Positions 34,356 to 42,689 of a stretch of 64,000 nucleotides of DNA are shown here, piece by piece. The notes under the pieces were generated by a model that saw nothing but the letters and a program-made list of their open reading frames with translations, made no database searches and had not been told where the DNA came from. The position numbers were made by a program, and so were the translations under genes. The DNA is taken from contig JBOHLS010000014.1 of the NCBI GenBank assembly GCA_050729835.1, forward strand, positions 11,434 to 75,433, read 5' to 3'. Numbering within the stretch: position 1 is the stretch's first letter; each line of letters starts with the position of its first letter. This stretch comes from REEB95 sp050729835 (GTDB lineage: Bacteria > Pseudomonadota > Alphaproteobacteria > ATCC43930 > CGMCC-115725).

Positions 34356-35720
34356 ATGTCGTTTTTCGATAAGAGCCGGACGGTCGCACCGCCGGGCTAC
34401 AGCCGATGGCTGATTCCGCCCGCTGCACTCTGCGTTGATCTCTGCATCGGGCAAGCCTACGCCTTCAGCGTGTTCAACCTGCCGATGACCAAGCTCATCG
34501 GCATCACGAAATCGGTGCCGGGCGATTGGCTGCTCACCGAGCTCGGCTGGATTTTCAGCCTGGCGATCTTCTTCCTCGGTGTGTCGTCGGCGATCTTCGG
34601 CCGCTGGGTCGAGGAAAACGGACCGCGCAAGGCGATGTTCACCGCCGCGTGCCTGTGGGGTGGCGGCTTCATCATCGGGGCCATCGGCGCCTACATCCAT
34701 AACATCTGGGTGATCTATTTCGGCTACGGCATCGTTGGCGGTTTCGCGCTCGGCATCGGCTATATTTCGCCGGTTTCCACTCTCATCAAGTGGTTCCCCG
34801 ACCGTCCGGGCATGGCCACCGGCATGGCGATCATGGGCTTCGGCGGCGGCGCCTTCATCGCCTCGCCGCTTTCGGTGTGGCTGATGGCGCGATTCTCGAC
34901 TCCGACGCATGTCGGCGTCGCGGAGACCTTCATCGCCCTCGGCGTGATTTATTTCTGCTTCATGTCGGTCGGCGCGATCATTGTGCGCATTCCGGCGCCG
35001 GGCTGGAAGCCCGCGGGCTGGACGGCGCCGGCGCAGCCGAAGAAGCTGGTCACCACCAACAACGTCTTCGTCTACGAGGCGTTGAAGACGCCGCAATTCT
35101 GGCTGATCTGGTGGGTGCTGTGCCTGAACGTGACCGCTGGCATCGGCGTGCTCGGCCAGGCCTCGGCGATGATTCAGGAAATCTTCCCCGGCAAGGTGAC
35201 GGTCATCGCTGCGTCGGGCTTCGTCGGCCTGATGAGCCTGTTCAACATGGGCGGCCGTTATTGTTGGGCGACGTTGTCCGACTATATCGGGCGTAAGAAC
35301 ACCTATTTTGTGTTCTTCGTCCTCGGCATCGTCCTCTACATCCTGGTGCCGCAGACCGGCACCGCCGGCAGCGTCGCGGCATTTGTCGTTTGCTTCCTGA
35401 TCATCATCAGCATGTATGGCGGATCGTTCTCGACCGTGCCGGCTTACCTGCGCGATATGTTCGGGACGCAGTATGTCGGCGCGATCCACGGCCTGTTGCT
35501 GACCGCGTGGTCGATGGCCGGCATTTTCGGTCCGGTGCTGGTCAACTACCTCCGCCAGTACAACGTCACGCACGGCGTCGCCAAGGCGCAAGCCTACAAC
35601 ACGACGATGTACGTGATGGCGGTGCTGTTGGTGGTCGGCCTGATCTGCAACTGGCTGGTCCGCGCGGTGGACAAGCGCCACCACATGACGGCCCAGCAGG
35701 AAGCGCAGGCCTCGGCCTGA
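34356..35720 (+). CDS. OFA-family MFS transporter (oxalate/formate antiporter type)
   Basis: A 454-residue, 12-helix major-facilitator protein. WLIPPAALCVDLCIGQAYAF is the typical first helix of the OFA family (relatives of OxlT). RPGMATGMAIMGFGGGAF in helix 4-5 and NMGGRYCWATLSDYIGRKN in the central loop are strong family markers. Transported substrates of this family include oxalate, formate and other monocarboxylates; I cannot tell which. The ATG at 34356 is preceded by CGGAGGGG. A 40-residue membrane protein follows 22 bases later, and the regulator lies divergently upstream. Base composition is like the neighbours. Confidence 0.9.
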   Translation: MSFFDKSRTVAPPGYSRWLIPPAALCVDLCIGQAYAFSVFNLPMTKLIGITKSVPGDWLLTELGWIFSLAIFFLGVSSAIFGRWVEENGPRKAMFTAACLWGGGFIIGAIGAYIHNIWVIYFGYGIVGGFALGIGYISPVSTLIKWFPDRPGMATGMAIMGFGGGAFIASPLSVWLMARFSTPTHVGVAETFIALGVIYFCFMSVGAIIVRIPAPGWKPAGWTAPAQPKKLVTTNNVFVYEALKTPQFWLIWWVLCLNVTAGIGVLGQASAMIQEIFPGKVTVIAASGFVGLMSLFNMGGRYCWATLSDYIGRKNTYFVFFVLGIVLYILVPQTGTAGSVAAFVVCFLIIISMYGGSFSTVPAYLRDMFGTQYVGAIHGLLLTAWSMAGIFGPVLVNYLRQYNVTHGVAKAQAYNTTMYVMAVLLVVGLICNWLVRAVDKRHHMTAQQEAQASA

Positions 35721-35742
35721 CCCAGAAAGAGGAGAAACTCAC

Positions 35743-35865
35743 ATGGCAAACTCGCAAAGCTCCGGCAACGGCGTGAAGCTCGTTCTCGCCTGGCTCTTCG
35801 TCGGCATTCCGCTGGCCTGGGGCGTGATCGAGACGCTGCTTCACTCGCTCAAGCTGTTCGAATAA
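35743..35865 (+). CDS. MFS transporter small subunit (40-residue membrane protein)
   Basis: A 40-residue protein with one hydrophobic helix (VKLVLAWLFVGIPLAWGVIE), a hydrophilic N-terminus and a LKLFE tail. It is preceded by an AGAGGAG box. Short single-helix proteins of this size follow OFA transporters in many genomes and are annotated as small subunits of the antiporter. Their role is not firmly established. A terminator follows at once, so the unit is transporter plus small subunit. It is too short for most gene finders to call with confidence, but the ribosome-binding site and context support it. Confidence 0.82.
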   Translation: MANSQSSGNGVKLVLAWLFVGIPLAWGVIETLLHSLKLFE

Positions 35866-35883
35866 CCGTCGTTTCGTCGCGCG

Positions 35884-35911
35884 ACGGGCCGCCCCTCGGG
35901 CGGCCCGTTTG
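35884..35911 (+). terminator. Terminator between the OFA unit and the hpn operon
   Basis: An 11-bp perfect stem ACGGGCCGCCC (35884-35894) with GGGCGGCCCGT (35898-35908) and a 3-base loop, followed by TTGCTTTG on the plus strand. It lies 13 bases from the hpnG stop and may serve the convergent hpn operon too. Confidence 0.8.
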
Positions 35912-35920
35912 CTTTGCGGG

Positions 35921-36583
35921 CTAGAGAACGCCGCGCAGCGCGGCCAGCGCGGCGCGCAGCATCACCAGCGCCCGCCGCGTGTCGCGTGCGGTCGTCACCA
36001 GATCGGGTATTTGTCCGGGTTCGCGCAAGACGGAAGCGAGCACGCGCCCGGTCGCGGCGCGACCCGACGGGTGCAGCCCGACCAGCGCCGCCGCCGGCAG
36101 GTCGCGAGAAGCGGGATCGGCGATGGCGCGCAGCACCAGGAACGGCTTGCCGGAATCTTGCGCCGCGTGCGCGACGTGCAACGATTCGAGATCGGCGGCG
36201 AGCGCGCCGTGACGCGCGTGATGCGCCGCCTTGGCGTGCCGGGTCGCCGCCACGGTCTCGAGGGCAAGCAGCGCGCCGGTCTCGGCATGCAGCCCCGCCG
36301 CCGCCAGCGCGGCCAGCGCGCGGCGATGGAGGGCGGCATCAACGTCGAGCCGCGCGCCGCTTTCGGTCAGCGCCGTGCGCGGCAGCAGCAGCGTCCCCGA
36401 CGCCAGGCGCGGTGCCAAGCCGCCGGCGATGCCGAAGCTGAGCACCCCGTCCGCCGCGGCGGCGGCGCGAGCCGCCAGCGCCCGGCCGTGCGCCGCGTCG
36501 CCGCCGGTGGCGAACGCCGCGATGCCGAAGCGCCGCGCGAGGCGCAATTCGGCCGCGAAGCCGCAGAGCGCCGCGAGATGCAT
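35921..36583 (-). CDS. hpnG: Hopanoid-associated phosphorylase HpnG
   Basis: A purine-nucleoside-phosphorylase-like enzyme that removes adenine from adenosyl-hopane to give ribosyl-hopane (phosphate form). The 220-residue protein has GVLSFGIAGGLAPRLASGTL near residue 65 (phosphate/nucleoside-binding loop), and ADLESLHVAHAAQDSGKPFL near residue 145, with the Glu that binds ribose in MTAP-like enzymes. It begins MHLAALCGFAAELRLARRFG. The start shares a base with the shc stop (TGATG), so the coupling is tight; a GTG one codon earlier is also possible. It is the last gene of the operon, followed by a terminator. Confidence 0.88.
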   Translation of the reverse strand: MHLAALCGFAAELRLARRFGIAAFATGGDAAHGRALAARAAAAADGVLSFGIAGGLAPRLASGTLLLPRTALTESGARLDVDAALHRRALAALAAAGLHAETGALLALETVAATRHAKAAHHARHGALAADLESLHVAHAAQDSGKPFLVLRAIADPASRDLPAAALVGLHPSGRAATGRVLASVLREPGQIPDLVTTARDTRRALVMLRAALAALRGVL

Positions 36584-38520
36584 CACATGCCGTAAGTCGT
36601 GCGCCGCGCGCCGGCGTGGCGCAGCACGCGATACCGCGCCAAGGCCCAGAGCGGGAAATAGGCGCGATAGCCGTGGTAACGGAGATAGAAGACGCGCGGA
36701 AAGCCGACGGCGGTGTACCACGCCTCGTCCCACAGGCCGTGCGGCTGCTGCGTCGCCATCAGGTACTCGTTGCCACGCGCCACCGCCGGATTGTCGATCT
36801 CGCCCGCCGCCAGCAGCGCCAGCAGCGCCCACGCGGTCTGCGACGCGGTGCTTGCTTTGCCCTCGCCGCGCGGCCGGTCGCGCCAATAGGAAGCGCCATC
36901 CTCGCCCCAGCCGCCGTCAGCGCGCTGCTTGGCGACGAGCCACGCCGCCGCCCGGCGGATCATCGGCTCGTCCGGATCAACCCCAGCGGCGTTGAGCGCG
37001 CACAGCACGGACCAGGTGCCGTAGATGTAATTGGTGCCCCAGCGGCCGAACCACGAGCCGTCGGGCAGTTGCATGCGGCGCAGATAGTCGAGGCCGCGCG
37101 CGAAATCCTCGCCCTGGTCGCCGCGCTGGGCCAGCAGCGATAGGCAGCGCGCGCTGACGTCCTCGGTCGGTGGATCGAGCAGCGCACCGTGATCAGCGAA
37201 CGGAATGTAGTTGAGATAAGAGTATTCGTTGTCGGCGTCGAACGCCGCCCAGCCGCCGGTGCGGCATTGCATGCCGACGAGCCACTCGACGGCGCGTGCG
37301 ATCGACTCGCGCCACTTGAGCCGGTCGGCGCGGTCGAGCGCCATGGCGACGGCGGCGGTGTCGTCGAGATCGGGATAATGCGGGTTGGCGTACTGGAAGG
37401 CCCAGCCGCCGGGCCGCACCCGTGGCCGCCACACCGCCCAGTCGCCCGGCAGATCGAGGATCTGGCGATCGACGAGCCAGTCGAGCGCGCGTCGCGCCGC
37501 AACGTCGCTGGCGCGGTCGCCGGCTTCGAGCAACGCGTGCGCCGCCAAGGCGGTATCCCACACCGGCGACAGGCACGGCTGGCAATACGATCGCTGCGGC
37601 GTGCGCACGACCAATTTGCGCAACGCCGATTTGGCGATGCGCAGCGCCGGGTCATCCTGGGCATAGCCGAGGCACTCGAACATCATCACCGAATTGGCGA
37701 TCGCCGGATAAATCCCGCCCAACCCGTCGTCGCCGTTGAGGCGCTCGACGACGAAGCTCACCGCGGCCTCGATCGCGCGCCGCCGACGAGCCGCCGGCAT
37801 GTAAGGTTCGGCAAAGCGCAAGATGTCGTCGATGCGGTTGAAGACCCAGGCCCAGGGCGAACCCACGGCGCGCGGCGGTCGCGCCTGCGTTCCCGGCGCG
37901 AACAGCTCGCGCACGGTGACGCCGCGCGGATTCTTGGCCCGCGGCTTCAGCGCCATCAGCACCAGCAGCGGCACGATCACGGTACGCGACCAGTACGACA
38001 CCTTGCTGAGATGGAACGGAAACCAGCGCGGCAGTAGCATGATCTCGACCGGCATCTCGGGCACAGCCGTCCACGGCAGCTCGCCGAACAGCGCGAGCTG
38101 GATGCGGGTGAAGACGTTGCTGCGGGCGGCGCCGCCGCGCGCTAGGATCACTGCGCGCGCCTTCGCCATGTGCGGTGCATCCGGCGAATCGCCGGCCGCC
38201 TTGAGCGCGAAATAGACCTTCACCGTCGCCGACAGATTAACGTCGCCGCCATGGAACAGCGGCCAGCCGCCGTGCTCGCCCTGGACCGCGCGCAGATAGG
38301 CGGCGAAATCGCGCTGCACATCGTCCTCGATCTCGCCGAGATAATGCTGCAGCAGCAGGTATTCGGCCGAGATGGTCGCGTCGGCTTCGAGCTCGTAGCA
38401 CCAGTGGCCATCGGCGTGCTGCTGCGCGATCAGCGCCGCGGCGGCGCGGTCCACCGCCTGATCGAGCGCCGCGGCCGGAGCGGCGCGCGCGCGGGAATCG
38501 GTCGTGGCGGCGTCGGACAT
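36583..38520 (-). CDS. shc: Squalene-hopene cyclase
   Basis: Cyclises squalene to hopene and diplopterol at the membrane surface. The 645-residue alpha/alpha-barrel protein has the catalytic motif DLDDTA near residues 382-385 (DxDD), and several QW-type repeats: QHADGHWCYELEADATISAE, GEHGGWPLFHGGD, and GTNYIYGTWSVLCALNAAG. The ATG at 38520 shares one base with the hpnE stop; one codon upstream a TTG exists but the ATG is preferred. Gene order hpnE-shc-hpnG is that of the usual hopanoid operons. The protein is monotopic, with no N-terminal signal. Confidence 0.96.
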   Translation of the reverse strand: MSDAATTDSRARAAPAAALDQAVDRAAAALIAQQHADGHWCYELEADATISAEYLLLQHYLGEIEDDVQRDFAAYLRAVQGEHGGWPLFHGGDVNLSATVKVYFALKAAGDSPDAPHMAKARAVILARGGAARSNVFTRIQLALFGELPWTAVPEMPVEIMLLPRWFPFHLSKVSYWSRTVIVPLLVLMALKPRAKNPRGVTVRELFAPGTQARPPRAVGSPWAWVFNRIDDILRFAEPYMPAARRRRAIEAAVSFVVERLNGDDGLGGIYPAIANSVMMFECLGYAQDDPALRIAKSALRKLVVRTPQRSYCQPCLSPVWDTALAAHALLEAGDRASDVAARRALDWLVDRQILDLPGDWAVWRPRVRPGGWAFQYANPHYPDLDDTAAVAMALDRADRLKWRESIARAVEWLVGMQCRTGGWAAFDADNEYSYLNYIPFADHGALLDPPTEDVSARCLSLLAQRGDQGEDFARGLDYLRRMQLPDGSWFGRWGTNYIYGTWSVLCALNAAGVDPDEPMIRRAAAWLVAKQRADGGWGEDGASYWRDRPRGEGKASTASQTAWALLALLAAGEIDNPAVARGNEYLMATQQPHGLWDEAWYTAVGFPRVFYLRYHGYRAYFPLWALARYRVLRHAGARRTTYGM

Positions 38521-39860
38521 CAACGACTGGGGCGCGGTTCGAGCGAACGTGAGAGCGGCGCCACCTTGGACCGGTCGCCCGCGCCGCTCAAGGAGTTTTC
38601 CGCCGCAGGCGCGCGGCCGGCGCCGAGCAGCGCCGCAGCGGCGAAGCCCGAGCGGATGGCGCCTTCGATGGTCGCCGGCAGTCCGGTGTCGGTCCAGTCG
38701 CCGGCCAGCGCCAGGTTGCGCCAGCGCGTGCGCGCGCCCGGCCGGCGCGCCACCTGCTCCGGCGTCGCGGCGAAGGTGGCGCGGCGCTCGCGCACGATGC
38801 GCACCGGCGGCATCGGCTCCGGCGGCAATTCATAGGCGGCGGCGACGTCGCGCCACAACAAAGCGGCGAGCTCGTCCTCGGTCGCGTCGAGTAGCCGGTC
38901 GGCGGCGCTGACTGTGACCGAGAGCACGTCGGCCTTGCGGAACACCCATTCTGCCGTGCCGCCGACGATGCCGACGAAGAACGGCGACCCAACCGGCGCG
39001 GCGCCGCGGTAATGGGCGTTGAGAATGGCGCAAGTGCGATCGGGTACGACGAGATCAGGCACCAGCCGCGTCGCCACCGCGGCGGTCACCGCCAGCACCA
39101 CGGCATCGGCATCCGCCAGCGCCTCGCGCCCGCCGTCGAAATCGAGCGCCGTCACGCGGTCGCCGGCAAATTCGATGGCGCGCAGCCGCGCCCTGAAGCG
39201 GATCGCGACATCGCGCCGCCGCAACTGCGCCAGTGCCGGATCGACCAGGGTCTCCGACAGGCCTTCGCGCGGCACCAGCGGCGTGCAAGCGGCGCCGCCG
39301 GCGCCGATGCTCTCGGCCAGCACGCGCGCGAGCAAGACTGCCGAAGCTTCATGGAGAGGCGTGTTGAGCGCCGCGACCGCCAGCGGCTGCCACAGCCGGC
39401 GGAAGATAGGCGTGTCGGGCGCGAGAATGTCGGCGACGCGATCGCCCGGTCGGGCGCGGCGCAGCGCCAGCGCCTTGAGGTAATCGCCCAGATTCGTGCC
39501 GGGGACGCGCCGTGCCGGCGAGGCCATCCACCACGGCAGCCGGCCAAGATTGAGCCGCAGGACCCAACGCGCGCCGGTGACGCGGTCGAGGAAGGGATAG
39601 ACCGGCACGCCCGGCCCGGTGAGCGTGCCGCGCGCGCCGATGGCATCGACGAAGTTCAGGGCCGAGCGGTTGCCGGCGATCAGCAGGTGGTTGCCGTTGT
39701 CGATGCGGCAGCCGAGCGCCTGATCGAAATAAGAGCGCGCCCGGCCGCCGGCGTGCGGCGCCGCCTCGTGTAAAGTTACGGCGTGGCCCGCCTCGACGAG
39801 CCGCATGGCGGCGGCCAGTCCCGCCATGCCGGCGCCGACGACGTGGATGCGGCCGCTCAT
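38520..39860 (-). CDS. hpnE: Hydroxysqualene dehydroxylase HpnE
   Basis: A flavoprotein that reduces hydroxysqualene to squalene, the third of the HpnC/D/E steps. The 446-residue protein starts MSGRIHVVGAGMAGLAAAMR, a Rossmann FAD-binding GxGxxG, followed by VTLHEAAPHAGGRARSYF (motif of amine-oxidase/desaturase family FAD proteins). A later segment is WRNLALAGDWTDTGLPATIE, the conserved C-terminal FAD contact. The ATG at 39860 overlaps the hpnD stop by 4 bases. The frame continues upstream inside hpnD; that part is not real. It resembles phytoene desaturases in fold. Confidence 0.94.
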   Translation of the reverse strand: MSGRIHVVGAGMAGLAAAMRLVEAGHAVTLHEAAPHAGGRARSYFDQALGCRIDNGNHLLIAGNRSALNFVDAIGARGTLTGPGVPVYPFLDRVTGARWVLRLNLGRLPWWMASPARRVPGTNLGDYLKALALRRARPGDRVADILAPDTPIFRRLWQPLAVAALNTPLHEASAVLLARVLAESIGAGGAACTPLVPREGLSETLVDPALAQLRRRDVAIRFRARLRAIEFAGDRVTALDFDGGREALADADAVVLAVTAAVATRLVPDLVVPDRTCAILNAHYRGAAPVGSPFFVGIVGGTAEWVFRKADVLSVTVSAADRLLDATEDELAALLWRDVAAAYELPPEPMPPVRIVRERRATFAATPEQVARRPGARTRWRNLALAGDWTDTGLPATIEGAIRSGFAAAALLGAGRAPAAENSLSGAGDRSKVAPLSRSLEPRPSR

Positions 39861-40717
39861 AGCAGGCCGTGACGCAGCGCGTACCACAGCTTCCGCGGCA
39901 TCGGCACGCGCACGCGCGCGTCGATCCGCTGCCAGCCACGTTGCTCGAGCCGCGTCAGGATGTCGGCGTAGACCGCGCCCATCACCGCCGCCGGCCGCAT
40001 CGTGTCGCGCGGGCATTCCGCCATGGCGCGCTGTGCCGCGGCGAACCGCTCGTGCGCCATGGCGGCGACGGCTTCGCAAACCGGCGGCAGGTTGGGATGC
40101 GCCAGCACCGCCGCCGGCTCGCGCGCAGCGATGTCGTGCCGCTCCAGCAGCTCGCGCGGCAGATAAAGCCGCCCACGCGCGCCGTCCTCGACGAGATCAC
40201 GCAGGATGTTGGTGAGCTGCAAGGCGCGGCCGAGGGTGTTGGCGACGCGATCGGCCTGGTCGCCGGGCGCGCCGAAGACACGCGCCGAGAGCCGGCCAAC
40301 CGCGGAGGCGGCGCGGTCGCAATAGAGATCGAGCTCGGCCAGCGACGGCGCGCGGATGTCGGCGCGCGCGTCCATTTCCATGCCCTCGATCACGCCGATG
40401 AAATCGGCGCGGCGCAGCGCGTATTTCTCCGCCGCATCGGCCAGCGCGCGGGTCAGCGCGTCGTTGGGATTGCCGGCATAGAATGCATCGACCGCGCGCC
40501 GCCAGCCGGCCAGCGCCGCCAGCTTGACCGCCGGTGCGTCGTTGCTGTCGACGATGTCGTCGACGGCGCGGCAGAAGGCATAGATCGCGAACATCGCCTC
40601 GCGCCGCGGCTTGGGCAGAAAGCGCATCGCCCAATAGAACGACGTGTGGGCGGCGGTGACCTGCGCCTTGATGCCGGCGCGCTCGTCGCTCGTCGGCTGG
40701 ACCAGCGCGGCGCTCAT
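39857..40717 (-). CDS. hpnD: Presqualene diphosphate synthase HpnD
   Basis: Joins two farnesyl diphosphates to presqualene diphosphate. The 286-residue trans-isoprenyl synthase has both Asp-rich motifs: AFCRAVDDIVDS near residue 50 and ILRDLVEDGARGRLYLPREL near residue 170. The pattern AHTSFYWAMRFLPKPRREAM at the start is typical of HpnD. The ATG at 40717 overlaps the hpnC stop by 4 bases. Distinguishing HpnD from HpnC rests on the order in the operon and on this start pattern. Its product goes to HpnC. Confidence 0.93.
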   Translation of the reverse strand: MSAALVQPTSDERAGIKAQVTAAHTSFYWAMRFLPKPRREAMFAIYAFCRAVDDIVDSNDAPAVKLAALAGWRRAVDAFYAGNPNDALTRALADAAEKYALRRADFIGVIEGMEMDARADIRAPSLAELDLYCDRAASAVGRLSARVFGAPGDQADRVANTLGRALQLTNILRDLVEDGARGRLYLPRELLERHDIAAREPAAVLAHPNLPPVCEAVAAMAHERFAAAQRAMAECPRDTMRPAAVMGAVYADILTRLEQRGWQRIDARVRVPMPRKLWYALRHGLL

Positions 40718-41565
40718 GTCCGCCCGCCGCGCACGATGCCGATCAGCGTCGCCAGCGCGAAGTCGACCGGACTGAGCTTGACCCGCATCGCCAAAGGATC
40801 GCCGCGCCGCAGCCGCGCCGACAGCCGGCCGGCCAGCGCGACGATGGCGGCACATTCGCGGCTGAGGCCGGGGCTTTTCACGCCGTCGGGCAGCGCCCGC
40901 GCGGTGACGATCAGCGCATCGGTGCCGTCGAGCAGCCGGTCGATGACGCGGCGCAGGCCGGGGCTCGACGACGCGGCGCGCAGATCCTCGACGCGCGCGC
41001 CGGCCGCGGCCAGCCACGGCTCGGGCAGATAGACGCGGTCGAGCCGGCGATAATCCTCGGCGCAATCCTGCAAGTGGTTCAAGACCTGGAGCGCGGCGCA
41101 CAAGGCATCGCTCGGCCCCCAGGTCGCGCGGCTTTCGCCGTGCAGATCGAGCAGTTGGCGGCCGACCGGCGCCGCCGAATAGCGGCAGTAATCCATCAGG
41201 TCGTCCCAATCGCAATAGCGCAGCTTGGTGGCGTCCTGCTTGAACGCGGTCAGCACGTCGTGACAATGCTGCGCCGTGACGCCGGTGGCCAGCAGGCTGG
41301 CGCGCATCGTGACGGCGGATGGCGCATCGCCCCCACCGGCGCCGTCGAGCACGGCGCCCATGCGCTCGAGCCGGCGCAGCTTCTCGGCGGCCGGCAAGGC
41401 ACCGTTGTCGGCGATGTCGTCGGCCACGCGCGCGAAGCGATAGAAGTCATGCACATGCGGACGCAGATCGCGCCGGATCAGCCACGAGCCAACCGGGAAA
41501 TTCTCGTCGTGCCGGCCCTTGCCCGAAGGCGTCTCGACCACGCTGCTCACGGCCGGCTGTGCCAT
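40714..41565 (-). CDS. hpnC: Hydroxysqualene synthase HpnC
   Basis: Converts presqualene diphosphate to hydroxysqualene. The 283-residue protein has the trans-isoprenyl synthase fold with motif ARVADDIADNGALPAAEKL near residue 47 and LQDCAEDYRRLDRVYLPEPW near residue 168. The GRHDENFPVGSWLIRRDLRP start is specific for the HpnC subgroup (E. coli-type phytoene synthases lack it). Its ATG at 41565 lies 19 bases inside hpnB, an unusually long overlap for this operon. The stop overlaps hpnD's ATG by 4 bases. With HpnD and HpnE it makes squalene. Confidence 0.92.
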   Translation of the reverse strand: MAQPAVSSVVETPSGKGRHDENFPVGSWLIRRDLRPHVHDFYRFARVADDIADNGALPAAEKLRRLERMGAVLDGAGGGDAPSAVTMRASLLATGVTAQHCHDVLTAFKQDATKLRYCDWDDLMDYCRYSAAPVGRQLLDLHGESRATWGPSDALCAALQVLNHLQDCAEDYRRLDRVYLPEPWLAAAGARVEDLRAASSSPGLRRVIDRLLDGTDALIVTARALPDGVKSPGLSRECAAIVALAGRLSARLRRGDPLAMRVKLSPVDFALATLIGIVRGGRT

Positions 41566-42689
41566 GACACCCGACCTTTCCACAAGCCGCCGCGGCCGCG
41601 CCAATGTCGCCAGGCTGACGCGACCGTCGCCGCCAGATAAACCGCCGCCACCGCCGGCAGCACCGGCGCCCACAGCATGCTCACGCCGTAGAAGCGCAGC
41701 ATCGGCACATAGGTGACGCTCATCGTCAGCCAGGCAGCGACCGCCAGCGCCGTCGCCAGCCGTCCAGCCGGCAGCACGACGATCGGCGCCAGAAACGTGA
41801 TGCCCAGGGCGACGAGCGTGGCGAGCAGCATGAGCACGGAATAATTGAGCTGGGCATAAGCGGTGCGCGCGATCATGTTCCAGATCGCGGCGAGGTCGGG
41901 ATAGGCGCGCAGGCTCCTGGTGTCGCGCGTCAAGCCGAGCCAGATGCGGCCGCCGCGCTTGACCGCGCGCGCCAGAGCGCAATCGTCGATCAGCTCGCCC
42001 TTGACGGAGTCGAAGCCGCCGATGCGCTCGAACGCAGTGCGCCGCATCAGCATGCAGCCGCCGGCGGCGGCGGCCAGGCGCTTGCGCGCGTCATTGACCC
42101 AGGCGAAGGGATAGAGCATGGCGAAGAAATACACGAAAGCCGGAATCATGAAGCGCTCCGCCAGCGAGCGGCAGTGGAGCTTGACCATCAGGGAGACGAG
42201 GTCGTAGCCGGTCTCAAGGCGCGCGACAAGCTCGCTCAGGTTATGCGGATGATGGGCGATGTCGGCGTCGGTGAAGAGGTAGAGATCGGGCGCGCCGCCT
42301 TCGCCGGCAGCGCGCACGCCCTCGGCCAGCGCCCACAGCTTGCCGCTCCAGCCGTCCGGCAGCGGCCGCGCCGCGACCACGCGCAGCCGGTCGGCCAGGC
42401 CCAAGGCGGCGGCGGCATCGAGGGCGATCCGGCCGGTGCCGTCGCCGCTGTGATCGTCGACCAGCACGACCGAGAACGCGCCCGCATAGACTTGCCGCAG
42501 CAGCGACGTCACCGCCGCACCGACGGTCGCCGCCTCGTCGCGCGCCGGCACCACGGCGACGACCCGCGGCCAAGCCTTCGGCGGCGGCGCGGGCCTGGGT
42601 ATCCGCGGCAGCCAGAACAGGCCGCGGCCGAGCAGCAAATAGCTCCAGATCAGCAGCGCGAGCAGCGCGAAGAAGCGGCCGGCGGTCAT
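41547..42689 (-). CDS. hpnB: Hopanoid-associated glycosyltransferase HpnB
   Basis: A 380-residue membrane glycosyltransferase of the GT2-like fold, presumed to modify hopanoid side chains, though its exact reaction is unproven. It starts with a hydrophobic helix (FFALLALLIWSYLLLGRGLF). The GT core holds VVAVVPARDEAATVGAAVTS, VVLVDDHSGDGTGRIALDAA, and DLYLFTDADIAHHPHNLSEL (DxD-type metal site). At least three C-terminal membrane helices follow (TLVALGITFLAPIVVLPAG and the regions after it). The ATG at 42689 overlaps hpnA's stop by 4 bases; the C-terminus overlaps hpnC by 19 bases. Confidence 0.88.
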   Translation of the reverse strand: MTAGRFFALLALLIWSYLLLGRGLFWLPRIPRPAPPPKAWPRVVAVVPARDEAATVGAAVTSLLRQVYAGAFSVVLVDDHSGDGTGRIALDAAAALGLADRLRVVAARPLPDGWSGKLWALAEGVRAAGEGGAPDLYLFTDADIAHHPHNLSELVARLETGYDLVSLMVKLHCRSLAERFMIPAFVYFFAMLYPFAWVNDARKRLAAAAGGCMLMRRTAFERIGGFDSVKGELIDDCALARAVKRGGRIWLGLTRDTRSLRAYPDLAAIWNMIARTAYAQLNYSVLMLLATLVALGITFLAPIVVLPAGRLATALAVAAWLTMSVTYVPMLRFYGVSMLWAPVLPAVAAVYLAATVASAWRHWRGRGGLWKGRVSWHSRP

